This document shows positions 37,901 to 49,900 of a DNA stretch of 64,000 bases, one piece after another (the first letter of the stretch is position 1; the number at the start of each line of letters is the position of its first letter). The position numbers and the translations under genes were made by a program. The stretch lies in NCBI GenBank assembly GCA_030248195.1, contig JASAND010030839.1:62001-126000 (forward strand), read 5' to 3'. The stretch is from Trissonchulus latispiculum. Lineage: Eukaryota; Nematoda; Enoplea; Enoplida; Ironidae. The notes beneath the pieces are model-generated. The model did no database searches. It was given only the letters and a program-made list of their open reading frames with translations, and was not told where the DNA came from.

Positions 37901-40900
37901 CTGTAGCAATGCAGGTATTCCCGAATTTCCTGGACCACTTTGTGTTTCGAGCACTGTCGTTTGTACCTCATTTGCATGCCGCTATGAACCATACAGCACG
38001 GCAGTCCTTCAACGTCGTGCATGTGAGCCCGTAAATTCATGTCCTCAGTTGAGTCATAAATGTCAATCTTTAGGTCATCCCATAAAACAGCCTGGTATAT
38101 ATCTTTCATTAGAGGCGCCTCTTTGGTAATTATGATGTCCACATTATTCCGCTACAGAAATTCGCAAACACGATCCATGACCCATTTCGCAGGCACAGTT
38201 GTAGCGTCGTTCCAGTTGAGTCTATTCTCCGACCGAGCCAAGCGGAAATATGCCTGTTGACGAGGAGATAACTGATCAAATAGGATCGGAGCACGGACGT
38301 GATTGGTTTCCTTAGTGAAATTCCCACAAGGAAACAACGCCGCCACTGTAATTTCCATCATAACATTGCCGATCTTATGAATTCCATCATATGTCACAGT
38401 AGCAAAACCAAGAGTGCCCATAATTAAACACAACTGACTTTGAAAAGTGTAGAGTGCAGACTGAAACATTGATTGTGCAAAACTGACTGGGGCATACAAA
38501 CACCTGCTTACCCTACAATTTTATCGGTTAGGATTCCTATCGTAAAGCACTTGCGCTTCCTAAAACTGATGCGTTAGGATCCCTGCTGTGAAACACCTGC
38601 TCTTTCCAACTCAGAATCTTATGAGCACTGCTACAAAACACTTGCCACTGGAGATCTAGCTTGCCGAGCTTAGAGGTTGAGGTAAAAGGTTGTGAGATTA
38701 GTGGTTTAGAGGAAAGAGGATTTGAGTCACAAGGTTTAGAGATAAGCGGATTTGAGTTACGAGGTTTAGAGGTAAGAGATTTTGAGGTAAGAAGTTCCAG
38801 TTTTTGAGGTATATTGTTGGGAGCTTTGAGGTTTGAGGTTCTGAGGTAAGAGGGAGCTCTTTACCTGCTCCAAGTTACTACGACAACCTCAGAATTCGCT
38901 TTCATCTCCCTCGTGCTTCAAGATTGAAAACAACAACTTAAATCAGAATACAGTTGATGAACCGACAACCCAACGAACATCAACTTGGAACAAACAAACC
39001 AAACAAACCAGCACAAAACAAGACAACTAACGCAACCAAACAAACGAAGACAAAACGAAGGGCACCACGGAACCATTCGTTGCCATCGAGTTTAGAAAGT
39101 AGCTCTTAACTTGCTCCTTATGTGCTCCGCATAATATGCTCATACCTTGCTCTTGCTTGCTCCTGACTTGCTCAAAGCATGCTCCCGAATTGCTCATAGC
39201 ATGTCCTGGCTTGCTCTTGGCTGGCTTAAGATTACACATTGAGCGCTCCTGGCTGAATTAGAGTTTAAGGTTTGCTGATTTCATTGAGTCAGGGCTAATG
39301 TACAGCACCGTCTGCGGTCCAAGGTATAACTCAGGACAGATATTGGCCTTCTGGTTTTCGCTGGTTTTCATCGTTGGTTTTCTGCTTCGCTCTCTGTGGT
39401 TGTTTGTGTTGTTGTAGTTGTTGCTTCTCGTCACTTGTTGCTAGGTTCTTTGGTTTGAGTCAGACGTTTTGAGGTAAAAGGTTTTGAGGTAGGAGGGAGC
39501 TCTTAACTTACTCCGAGATACTCCGACATTCTCAAAGTTGGCTTTTTAGCTCCAACCATACAGTGGACGAATCAACAGAATTCTACCTAACGAACAACAA
39601 CTCAGAACAATCCAACCAAATAAATCAGCAGAAAACGAGACAACTAACAACTACTAAACAACCGAAAACCAAACTATGGGCACCACCGAACTATTGCTTG
39701 TCCTCGAGTTCAGAGGGCCCAGAGTAGCTCTTGGCTTACTCCTTTAGTGCTCCGCATCTGCTCTTACAAGCTCTTGCCTTGCTCTGTTCTTGCTCTTAGT
39801 CTGCTCTTCACGTGCTCCTAGTCTGCTTTTCAGGTGCTCCTAGTCTGCTCTTCACGTGCTTCTAGTCTGCTCTTCCGGCTTTTACCTGCTCTTAAATTGT
39901 TTCCAGCTCGGTTTTCGCTGGTTTTCATCGTTGGTTTCGTTCTGACGTTGTTGGTTTTGTTGTTGTTGTTGTTTGTTGTTATTTCTTGGTTGGTTCAATT
40001 GTTTGAATCACAGTTTGACTTAAACTGCATCCTGCCTGTACACCTGATTCGCTCCAAGATTGCTGTTACTTGCTACTCTGAGTGCACTTACTAGCCCCGA
40101 GAGCTTTGTATTTGCTCTGAGACATTCTCCGAGTTTGCTCTGAGGTTGCGACTAAAAGCCCCCCCGAGTTAATTCTTTCTTGCTCTTCCCTGATCCTTAC
40201 TGGCTTCTACTGCGATCATCTCTTGCTCCTAGTATACTCTTGGTAGCTCCTAGCATGCTCCTGACTTGCTCTTGCCTGCTCCTACCTTGCTCTTCACGTG
40301 TTCCTACTTTGCTATTGCTTGCTCCTTGACTGCTCCTTACTTGCTTGCTCCTTGACTGCTCCTAGCTTTCTCTTAACTTGTTTCAGCCTGCTCCTTAGCT
40401 GATCCTTGCTTGCGCGTAATCCTAATTATGGGCACTCTTGGTTTTGCTACTGTGACATATGATGGAATTCATAAGATCGGCAATGTTATGATGGAAATTA
40501 CAGTGGCGGCGCTGTTTCCTTGTGGGAATTTCACTAAGGAAACCAATCACGTCCGTGCTCCGATCCTATTTGATCAGTTATCTCCTCGTCAACAGGCATA
40601 TTTCCGCTTGGCTCGGTCGGAGAATGGACTCAACTGGAACGACGCTACAACTGTGCCTGCGAAATGGGTCATGGATCGTGTTTGCGAATTTCTGTAGCGG
40701 AATAATGTGGACATCATAATTACCAAAGAGGCGCCTCTAATGAAAGATATATACCAGGCTGTTTTATGGGATGACCTAAAGATTGACATTTATGACTCAA
40801 CTGAGGACATGAATTTACGGGCTCACATGCACGACGTTGAAGGACTGCCGTGCTGTATGGTTCATAGCGGCATGCAAATGAGGTACAAACGACAGTGCTC

Positions 40901-43900
40901 GAAACACAAAGTGGTCCAGGTAATTCGGGAATACCTGCATTGCTACAGATAATTTGACTCGTGGATTTACTCCATGCTCGAATTGCATCGTTTGCTGTAG
41001 AGTATTCGCATTATACAGTAATTTGGTTGTACAGTATTTTTGTTGTATGCACAGTTTGCTGTACAGTGTTTCGTTGTACAGTATTATTGTTGCACAGTGG
41101 ACTCATTGCATACTATTTTGTTGTTCACCGTTTTCATTGAACAGTTTTGTTGATGTATAGTGTTACACTATTTTGTTGCATATTATTGTTGTTGTTGTAC
41201 AGTGTTGCTGTCAATTAACGATAGCCATCTGTTTGGGCAGTTAATTTGTAGCAGAATGTTAGTCTTGCAAATTTGTTATTTTAGTGGCTTGTGAGCAGTC
41301 GCTTCATAGTATACTAGTGATAGCCACAATAATGCTGATCATAGTTTACATAGGAGCTAAAATCTAAGGTCATGTTCAGATTCTACAACCCACAAAACCA
41401 TTAAGGCTCGCATGGAGGTTATCTATAATACAAAACTAATAGCAGTTTCGAATTCCATGACCCTGATTACCCCCTATATAAAGTTTTTCCAGAGAAAATG
41501 GACAATTTTCAATTTTAAGCCTGGGTCAGCTATGGTTCCGGTCGAGGGTCGCGTAGAGCACGGAGCATAAGCAACAGAAGAAAACTAATATCATTTTCGA
41601 ATTCTACGACCCTGAAAATCCCCTATATTAAGTTTTTCTAGAGAAATGGTCAAATTTCAGTTTTAAGCTTGGGTCAGATATGGCTCCAGTCGGCTACAGC
41701 GCCACAGCACCACAGCGCCACAGCGCCACTTTACCACATCCACCCCCTAGCGCCGCAGCACCACAGCGCCACAGCACCACGGCGACACAGCGCCACAGCC
41801 CCACAGCGCCACTCCCTCCCCCTCCTCCCCCCAATGCTAGCTCATTTACCCGTCCTTTACTACTCTGGTTAGGGTTTGCGTATTTTGGGCTATAAAATTG
41901 CATAGGCTTAGGTTGAAATTTTGTTGTTGAAATTGTAAATTGAAATTTTGTCGTTGAATTTCATTTGAATTTGCTGCAATAACATCATTTTAGAATTTAG
42001 GAATTTAGGCTTCAGGAAAGTGAGGGCGTGATAGCAAAAGTATTGGGGAAATTTGCTTTAATCCGCCATAACTTCCACTGTGGTCCCCCAGCACGGACAA
42101 CCCTGCAGCCGTGCGAATTCTCTCATCAAAGCCGATAACTATACTTTTATCAAGAGTGCATAATTGCACTATTATTAAGAAGAAGAGTAAGCCACTGGAG
42201 GACTTTTCTTCTTGGCATTGCGTAACGGTGCTCCGCCCACAATACGCGAATGTTCCCCCGTTTGGGGGGAGGGGGGTCGACCAAATCGACATTGCATACC
42301 CCCCTCCGTTTGGTGGGGGAGTAGAAGAAAAGAGGTCCCCGTTTGGTGGGGGGGGTAGCCAACAGCCAATCAGATTGCAGAAACCCCCCCTCCGTTTGGT
42401 GGGGGGGGGGGTAGAGCAGAGGATTACGGTATTTTTTTGTTCTATTCGAAAATGGGTCCCCGTTTGAGGGGGTCACAAAAAGTGGTCCCCGTTTGGGGGG
42501 GGGTGCCAACAGCCAATCAGAATGAGCAAAACTTAGCCTGCTTGAGCGACCCCCCTTCCCAAACGGGGACTTCTTTCAGCGACCCCCCCCCCAATGGGGA
42601 CCACTTTTGGCTACCCCCCCCCCACCAAACGGGGACCACTTTTGACTACCTCCCCACCAAACGGAGGGGGGGTATACCTGTCGACCCCCCCAAACGGGGG
42701 AACATTCGCGTATTGTGGTCGGAGCACCGTTACGCAATGCCAAGAAGAGGAGCCCTCTAGTGGCTTACTCTTCCTCTAATATTTAAAAGAAAATCGTGGA
42801 CTCTTGCTTTTATTTTACGGTCTTAGAGGTAACATTGAAAATTACTTTTCGGCCCATAAAACTTAATTAAATAATTAAATAGTGTAACATTTCGACCTCC
42901 ACCTATTCAGGTGACAAAACCATTAGCTAAGGCCTATTCAGGTGACAAGCCAGACAAAAACAGCTAAAGCTAAGACTGGAACCGGTCGGTTCCAAAGGCG
43001 AGTAGTTCGTATCTGTTTGAAAACCGCATACTGTTTGGTTCCGACCCTACCGTCTCAGCACTATGTCCGAGTTTTGCCTGTCCCTTATAAAAACCTGGGT
43101 TCAGCACTGGATTGAAGCTGATGCCTTAGTTTTGAATATCCAGTTAAATTGCTTCGACGACAACGAACCACTGAATTAGAATAGAAATTTAAGGTTAGGA
43201 GATACTCATTAGAGTACGTTAGCGTCACCATTTGATACGACCAATAATACAATAGGACTCGTTTTGAACAGGAGCTGTGTTTTCTTGAACTGGGGATCCA
43301 GCACAATCACATTAGTGCTGCACCTCTAGCTGTAGTCAAGAGTTTATAATAGAAAGTGTAAGACATCCAGCACTTCCTAATAGAATAAGGGGTCTTTTCC
43401 AGATTACCCCCCCACCAGTCAAAGTTCTTAAAACTCGACCAAAATGAGCTGAAATTTGGTGTGGGTATGTTTTCGACCACGCTGAGTTCAAATATCGCAA
43501 AATTTTTCGATTTCGCGAAATTCTATTTTTTTCGATTTTTTTCGATTTCTAAGGGGGGACCAAGGGTAACCGAAAAATTTATTGTCTTCGATTTTGCTGA
43601 AAAGTTGTATATAGGGGTTTTCGTGGTCGCAGAACACGAATCTGAAGTCCGTTTTTCGATTCAGCTTTTCGTTAGCTCAGCATAAGCTTACATCTAAAGC
43701 TTACAACTTCTGCTTATATCAAGCTAACGAAAAGCTGAATCGAAAAACGGACTTCAGATTCGTGTTCTGCGACCCGGAAAACCCTTATATACAACTTTCC
43801 AGCAAAATCGAAGACAAAAAATTTTTCGGTTACCCTTGGTCCCCCCTTAGAAATCGAAAAAAATCGAAAAAAATCGAATTTCGCGAAATCGAAAAATTTT

Positions 43901-46900
43901 GCGATATTTGAAGTCAGCGTGGTCGAAAACATACCCATACCAAATTTCAGCTCATTCGGTCGAGTTTTAGGAACTTTGAGTGGTGGGGGGGTAATCTGGA
44001 AAAGACCCAGAATAAGTATGCTCGACACATTAAGGCCAAAATCTCGAAGGGTTTCTCAGTAGAGACCTTCACGGGTCTGAATTTCCAGGACCAGCCCGGC
44101 ACGACCCGTAAAAATTTCACCTCGGTCCGACGCGGCCCGTCTGGAAAATTTTTGAACTCGGCCAGCCCGGGACTGGCCCGTTTTTGATAATTTTTGCATT
44201 TAGCCAAAATAAAAATAAGGCTTTAAAATGCATAGGTAGAATTTTATTCGTCATTGTAGGTACCATTTTTAAACGATTTCTTGTAAGGTCATGTTGATTT
44301 TGAGCGATAAGATCAGTCAGCTATTAGGTTATTGGTGGTAGAGAAGAATTCACTGACTGACCAGCTTCGTTGATTCAAACATAACATGCAATTAATTTGG
44401 AAGAAAGGATACTGTCCACGTATTAAAAATAATTTATAGAAACAACTAAATTTCAAATGCCAATGTACAAATTCTGGCTAAAGATTACGTTTTATAAATG
44501 CAAATGAGCTATAAGTGCGTACGCCAGTAACTCTGAAGGAGAAGGTAGATTAAGTAAGATCGAAATAAAAGACCAATGATTATTAAAAATTATTTTTGGA
44601 AAAGAATAAAATTTCCGATTAATCTGCCAAAACTAAAAAACATGACAAAAACCTTCCCATGGAAATACCAAGCACGACCAGAAGCCCGGCCCGCATCCAA
44701 ATTTTTCCTGCCCGGCCCGACCCGGCCTTACCCGTTACACCTTGGGCCAGGCCGGGCCTACGGGCCCGAGTGAAGGTCTCTACTTCTCAGCGTGTAAACA
44801 TACAACGCTGACATTTATCAGGAACGGGCGTCTTTCCCAAAGTAAATACCATAACTTTAACTAAAAAATCGTACTGCAATCATTTTATATTATTACGGTG
44901 CGTAGAACGAGAACTTTCTATCAAAATATAAATTATGTAGTTAGATTTGGGCAATTTCTCACAAAAACGGCAATACAACATCATTTCCACGAAAATTCTT
45001 GGAATCTCATCATTTCTTTAAAATGCCTTACGCTGTTGCCAGATTTGTGAGAGATTGTCTGAACCAAACTACGTAAAGTTTTATCGTTAAAAAGACCGTC
45101 GTATCTGCGTTACTCAAGTTATGGTATTTTATTTGGCAAAAAACCCATATTTGAGGTATGTTAGCGTTGTAAGTTTACAAAACCGGAACACCTCCCACGA
45201 GATTTCGGCCTTAGTGTTTCCAGCATATTGCAAACTTAATACATTAGGAGAGTGTCTTCGCGTCCAATAATAAACTCTTGCTAAATGGATATTGTCAATT
45301 AGAGTTGTCCCTGCATAGAACCTTACAACCACGTGTAGTATAGGCAGTAGTGGAAGACGCTACTATCTCTCCTCCAACTTTCTTTAATGAAGTATTTCGT
45401 GATTTTCACCTTAAAATCCCTAAAATTCCATGTAAAACTCTTAAACTCCCTTTTAAAACGGTTAATGTTATTTATTCATTTACTGGAGAGTCCGTTATTT
45501 GTGATGTGTGTTCGGATGCGAAAACGTACATTTCACAATGTAGTGTTATCTTCATGGTTAGCTTTCGTGAAAATATCAAAATTATCCATTCCTTTAAACA
45601 ACCGAAAAGATAACACTACATGGAATTGTCTTTGGCTTGCCGGAGATTGAACATCAAAATTAACTTATATCAATCTTTATTTCGCAATGCAATTCCTGAC
45701 TCGTAATCATTAGTCACACCACCTGCAGTTGGGTAAATTTGATTGACGCGTGACGGTTTTTACACTTCTGGGGTTCCGTTCCGATCTAATTTTTCTCTGC
45801 CTTCAATTTGGGAATCGCCGGACCTTGTCTAATCATCTCTTGTTTCTAATTCCTTTATCTTAAGCTCAACTCACACTCCCTACCCGTTATTTGGTGTCCG
45901 ACCTCCATTCTTCCCCACGTTGTGTACCCCCCTTGTTTCGTTTTCTGTCTCCCCACCCCCAACCACTTATTGTTAGCCAGTAAGTTCCTGTGTTTATAAT
46001 GGTATTCTATTTTTGTAATATGGTTGCCTTAAAATCTAATTTTCTAATAAATCAGTAGTTGCCTAATTTTCTCTCTAGTCTGATTAACTTATTGCTGAGC
46101 TAATTATAATTGTTAGGTAAACGTTCCGGGGTTAGTCTGGAGTACTTCTGAGTGTGTCTATTGGTCCAATCTTCCGTTTCAATCAGGTGCCAGTCGGTCC
46201 GGCGTCCCCTAATAATTCATACTCCCCCAAACCTGGCAAGGCTCCTCCCGGGGTTAAAAGAGAGCCGCCTGGAATAGATCTCCCTAGCAGTTAGGTCCGC
46301 GCTACATTGTGACAGTCTCTTATAGTAGTGGCGGTGCTGTGGTTCAACTTCCAGATTTCACTATTACACGTGTCCGAAAACATAAATTCTTGACGTTTTA
46401 CAGATCCTGGACTGCAGAAAACGAGAATCTATGGTTAAAACTGCTAATTAAAAATGTTTTCGAATAGTTAACTCGGCAATGTGAAAAACCTAACACTCGG
46501 AAAAAAAACTTCAAATAAGAATGGAATGATCACTGCTACAACAAATAACTGCTTGGTGTCGGTATTTTCGAGTGAGCACAACCAGATAAAAATTATAGTT
46601 ATCAGTACAACAGTTTATAAAACAAGAAAAGGATATTCGATCCAGTTTGACGTAAAGCAAGTGAGTGGTCTGATTGGGGAAAGCTGTCTAAGTTCAGTAC
46701 AAAAGAAGTGCAAAAATAGTGTAATGATGTAATGAGGCGACGTGACGTTGGTCCTCTAAATATTAATAATTATGTGAAGTGAATTTATTTTTGACTTGAA
46801 ATTAGGATAGAAATGTTATTTTATAAGCAAATTGTAATGTGTGAAACCCTGAGTGAAATTGTTATGGAAATTTTGTTGAAATTAGTTGTTTTGTCTTATT

Positions 46901-49900
46901 GAAATGGAGTGTGTTTTTGTCAGCCAGCCTAGTCACTAGGTGGCGCTGCGTGTGTGTCTAATTTTGCTGGGAGTCTTTCGTCGTTTCTCTCTCTTTAAAA
47001 GGGTCTCAAAATTAACCAATCAAATTCTTCCAGCGCGTTTTAAAACCAGTTTCGTCTTCTGCCTATGTTTCTCTCTATTCAGTCTTGTGTTTATCTTTGT
47101 GCCGACCGGTTGTATTTTGTCTAGCTGCTCTCTAAACGTTTGCCTGCTACCTTTGTTATAGATCGGTGTCTTAATCGAAAGCGGTGACCACTCCAAATTA
47201 TTTCTGCTCCAGGGTGACCCTGTAGAGCTTGTCTTTCGGCATTTAAAAGTTTGTTCTTTCTCTTTCACTTTTGAGATTCTCTTTTATTAGTTCCTCGTAA
47301 TTCCTATGAGTTTTTTTAAAGTAGGCCGTGAGGGTCAAAACTTATTTAAGGGCTTCTTCTCTATTTGTAGAGGTCTTCTAAAAGTCATTATTCTGTAATT
47401 TATTGGTTTTTGTAAAATATCATTGTTCTGAATTCTTTGGTTTTGTATTGAAAAGCTTTTGGAAAGTTTATTCTGTACTGGCTTTGACTTTCTATAATTT
47501 CTTATTTGCACTACTCTGTACGCATTTCGGGGATCACCCCCTTTATCCAGCATATTTCTTCTATAGTAAATGTGGTCTCTTTTTGGACCATTTTATGGCG
47601 TCATTTTAGTTAGGTTTTTGTATTAGCTTGTATATTCGGTAAGTAGGGTTTTTCTGAGAAATATTTGGGTAGGTAATTAGTTCTTTTAAGTGTGTACATT
47701 TCAGCAAATCTGGGATAGGCTCTTTATAATTGAGCCTTTGCTCTTCATCGGCGGTTTGACTCCGTTCAGTAGGTTAACATTAGGAAATTTTGGCGAGGTT
47801 CGCATAGGTCGACTGGAACTACATCTCCTCCAGGTTCGACGTTCTCCTTGTGCGCGGTTTCCCACTCGTAGAGTTTGGTTAGTCAGTACACTGCCAACCT
47901 TACAATAGTACCGCAAAAGTACACATAATAGAGTACTAGGTACAGTGTTTTGTGGAGGTATGCAGCAATTGTGATATTTGCGGCTTACTAACTAAGAGCA
48001 TTGTAAGGGAACATAGGGCATAGGAAAGATTGATATTATGTGAGTTCAGCTGATGGCCCTGTGGTGTAGTGGGTTAGCACGTCTGTCCCAGGATCAGAAG
48101 GGTCGTGGTTTGAACCCCGGCTGCGCCAATCTTGCACTTTCGATGGTGAGTGAAAAGCTGAATCGCCCTCTTCCCTTCTCTCTTTTGGGTCCTGGTTTCG
48201 TGGGTATGAGGGTGCTTGACGCCTCCCATATGAGCTTGTCCTCGGTTTCGTCTTGTCCACCAGCAGTAGTAGAAGAGCTACAGCATGAGTGACACTGTTA
48301 GTTATATACTCTTCGTTCAATTAACTTTAACTGTTTCTTAAATTTCTGTACATATCAATGTAGATTTGAATTCTCCCTGGAAAACTAGGATTATCCTTAT
48401 GCATTCCTCATAACCAATGTAAACATAATAGAAGGCTGCACGAGCATTACACGTTTTGGGATACTTGCCTGAAGTCATCGGATTTACTGTGATAAAAGAG
48501 TCGAAAATCATTCACGTTTGTTGAAAAGTTGCACTGCCAGCTTTGAGGTAGATATAAGCGAAGTGCTGAGATGCCCAGAACAGAGTAATTGCTTGCCCTA
48601 AAACAAGGAGAAATAAAAGATAAAATCGAGGGTCTCAATCACACATTTTCAAAATAATTAGCACTTCAAGAGTAATTCATGTCTCTGCTTAACTTCTTCG
48701 AACCAATATAAGAATTGTTGAACCATATTGAACTTATTGTCAATAGCAATTGAGGTATTAAGACACTCCACGTGCGGACGTCTGCGGTTGACTCCGAAAA
48801 AAACAGGTCTTGCCATATTTTGCAAAATAATTGTCTCAACACCCACATGGTATTACGCATGAATCTGACAAACGTCATGGCATACGTGAGCTGCCAAGAA
48901 AGCAAAACATTTTAAACTAATATTGGTTAAAAACCAAATTTTGTAGGTGCCACTTTGTGTTTTGATGAAAGTTTTCATTGTCCAATTTACCCCTTTTCTA
49001 GAAAGACTTCTCCTCCATTAGGCACTACAAAGCTTCACTCATTATTGTGCTCCTAACAATTTTTGATTGATAAAGTACAGTGCCTCTTTAGTACCTTACC
49101 TTACCAGCAGTTGATAGAAAGGGAATAACTGAGAATGTGATATGGTAAGTTTTAACAAATACTGGATGTGACACTTGAAGCTTCTTAAGGTCAGAAAACT
49201 TCTATGAACTTGGAACCACAAAAGTACGCAATAATAAGTTTATGGCACCAAGTGTACCCTCTATGGCCCGAGCAAAAACTGTATATTACTCACTGTCTAA
49301 TACCAATCCTTCTCTTTTAACAAAGTGAACAGCTAGTGACTTACGGTGACTTTCTCAGGTGACGCTGCCACCTTTTGGGAGGCTTCTCAAAAAGATTTGA
49401 AATTATGCGCATTTCCAAAGCGCATACTGTACTTTAGCAGCAAGTTTTTAGACAGCATTTTCTAGCTGCAGCTTAGCTTTAACTTAACCTTTCTACACGG
49501 CAATAAACATATGTAGCTAGATCAACAAATTAATAAAAAGATCGCATGCAGTAACAGCTAAAACGCGCATTAAAAGCAGCTTATATTTTGAGAAGACTCC
49601 TTGCCACCCTTCTGAGATAGCTACCTGTGTGAGCGCTATAGCGTCTTCTTGAAGAGCGTACTATTCCTAGCTAAGATGTGCATCATCTTGACCCAGGGAG
49701 TTTCCTTGCTAATTATATTTAGACTTTGAAATTTTTGAAAAGCGTCATAAAACCTGTGTGCAAAAGCAGCATTAAACAAACTGATTTCTTACTGAGATAG
49801 CTGCTTCATTATATGGTAGTTCCTTGCAATTGAGCATCCTAGGTTTGGCCCACCACACTGAAAACATGTCTGCCGGATTCTGAGACACGTGAACATATAT

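Larger units (their letters stand above)
35681..41864. mobile_element. 6.2-kb foldback transposon with ORF-bearing inverted arms
   Basis: Two inverted arms (left 35681 to about 38427, right about 40421-41864) enclose a roughly 2-kb centre. CTGGTTAG occurs at 35675-35682 and 41865-41872, giving a 6- to 8-bp TSD that overlaps the terminus AGTAGTAAAG. From the outside in, each arm has a short CCACAGCGC-type minisatellite, two repeats of a TTTATATAGGGGGTT module, and a 174-codon ORF pointing outward. The left arm is interrupted by a Penelope-like insertion. No transposase is recognised. It lies within intron 4 of gene B. Confidence 0.8.

Noticed and set aside
42111..42779. Long PPPKRG-type ORFs on both strands, also at 19438-19914
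   Set aside because: They follow the CCCCCAAACGGGG minisatellite in all frames and recur only in the other copy of the element.
48658..48905. Minus ORFs just upstream of gene B exon 4
   Set aside because: No match in gene A, and the exon 4 acceptor at 48598 separates them; intron sequence.
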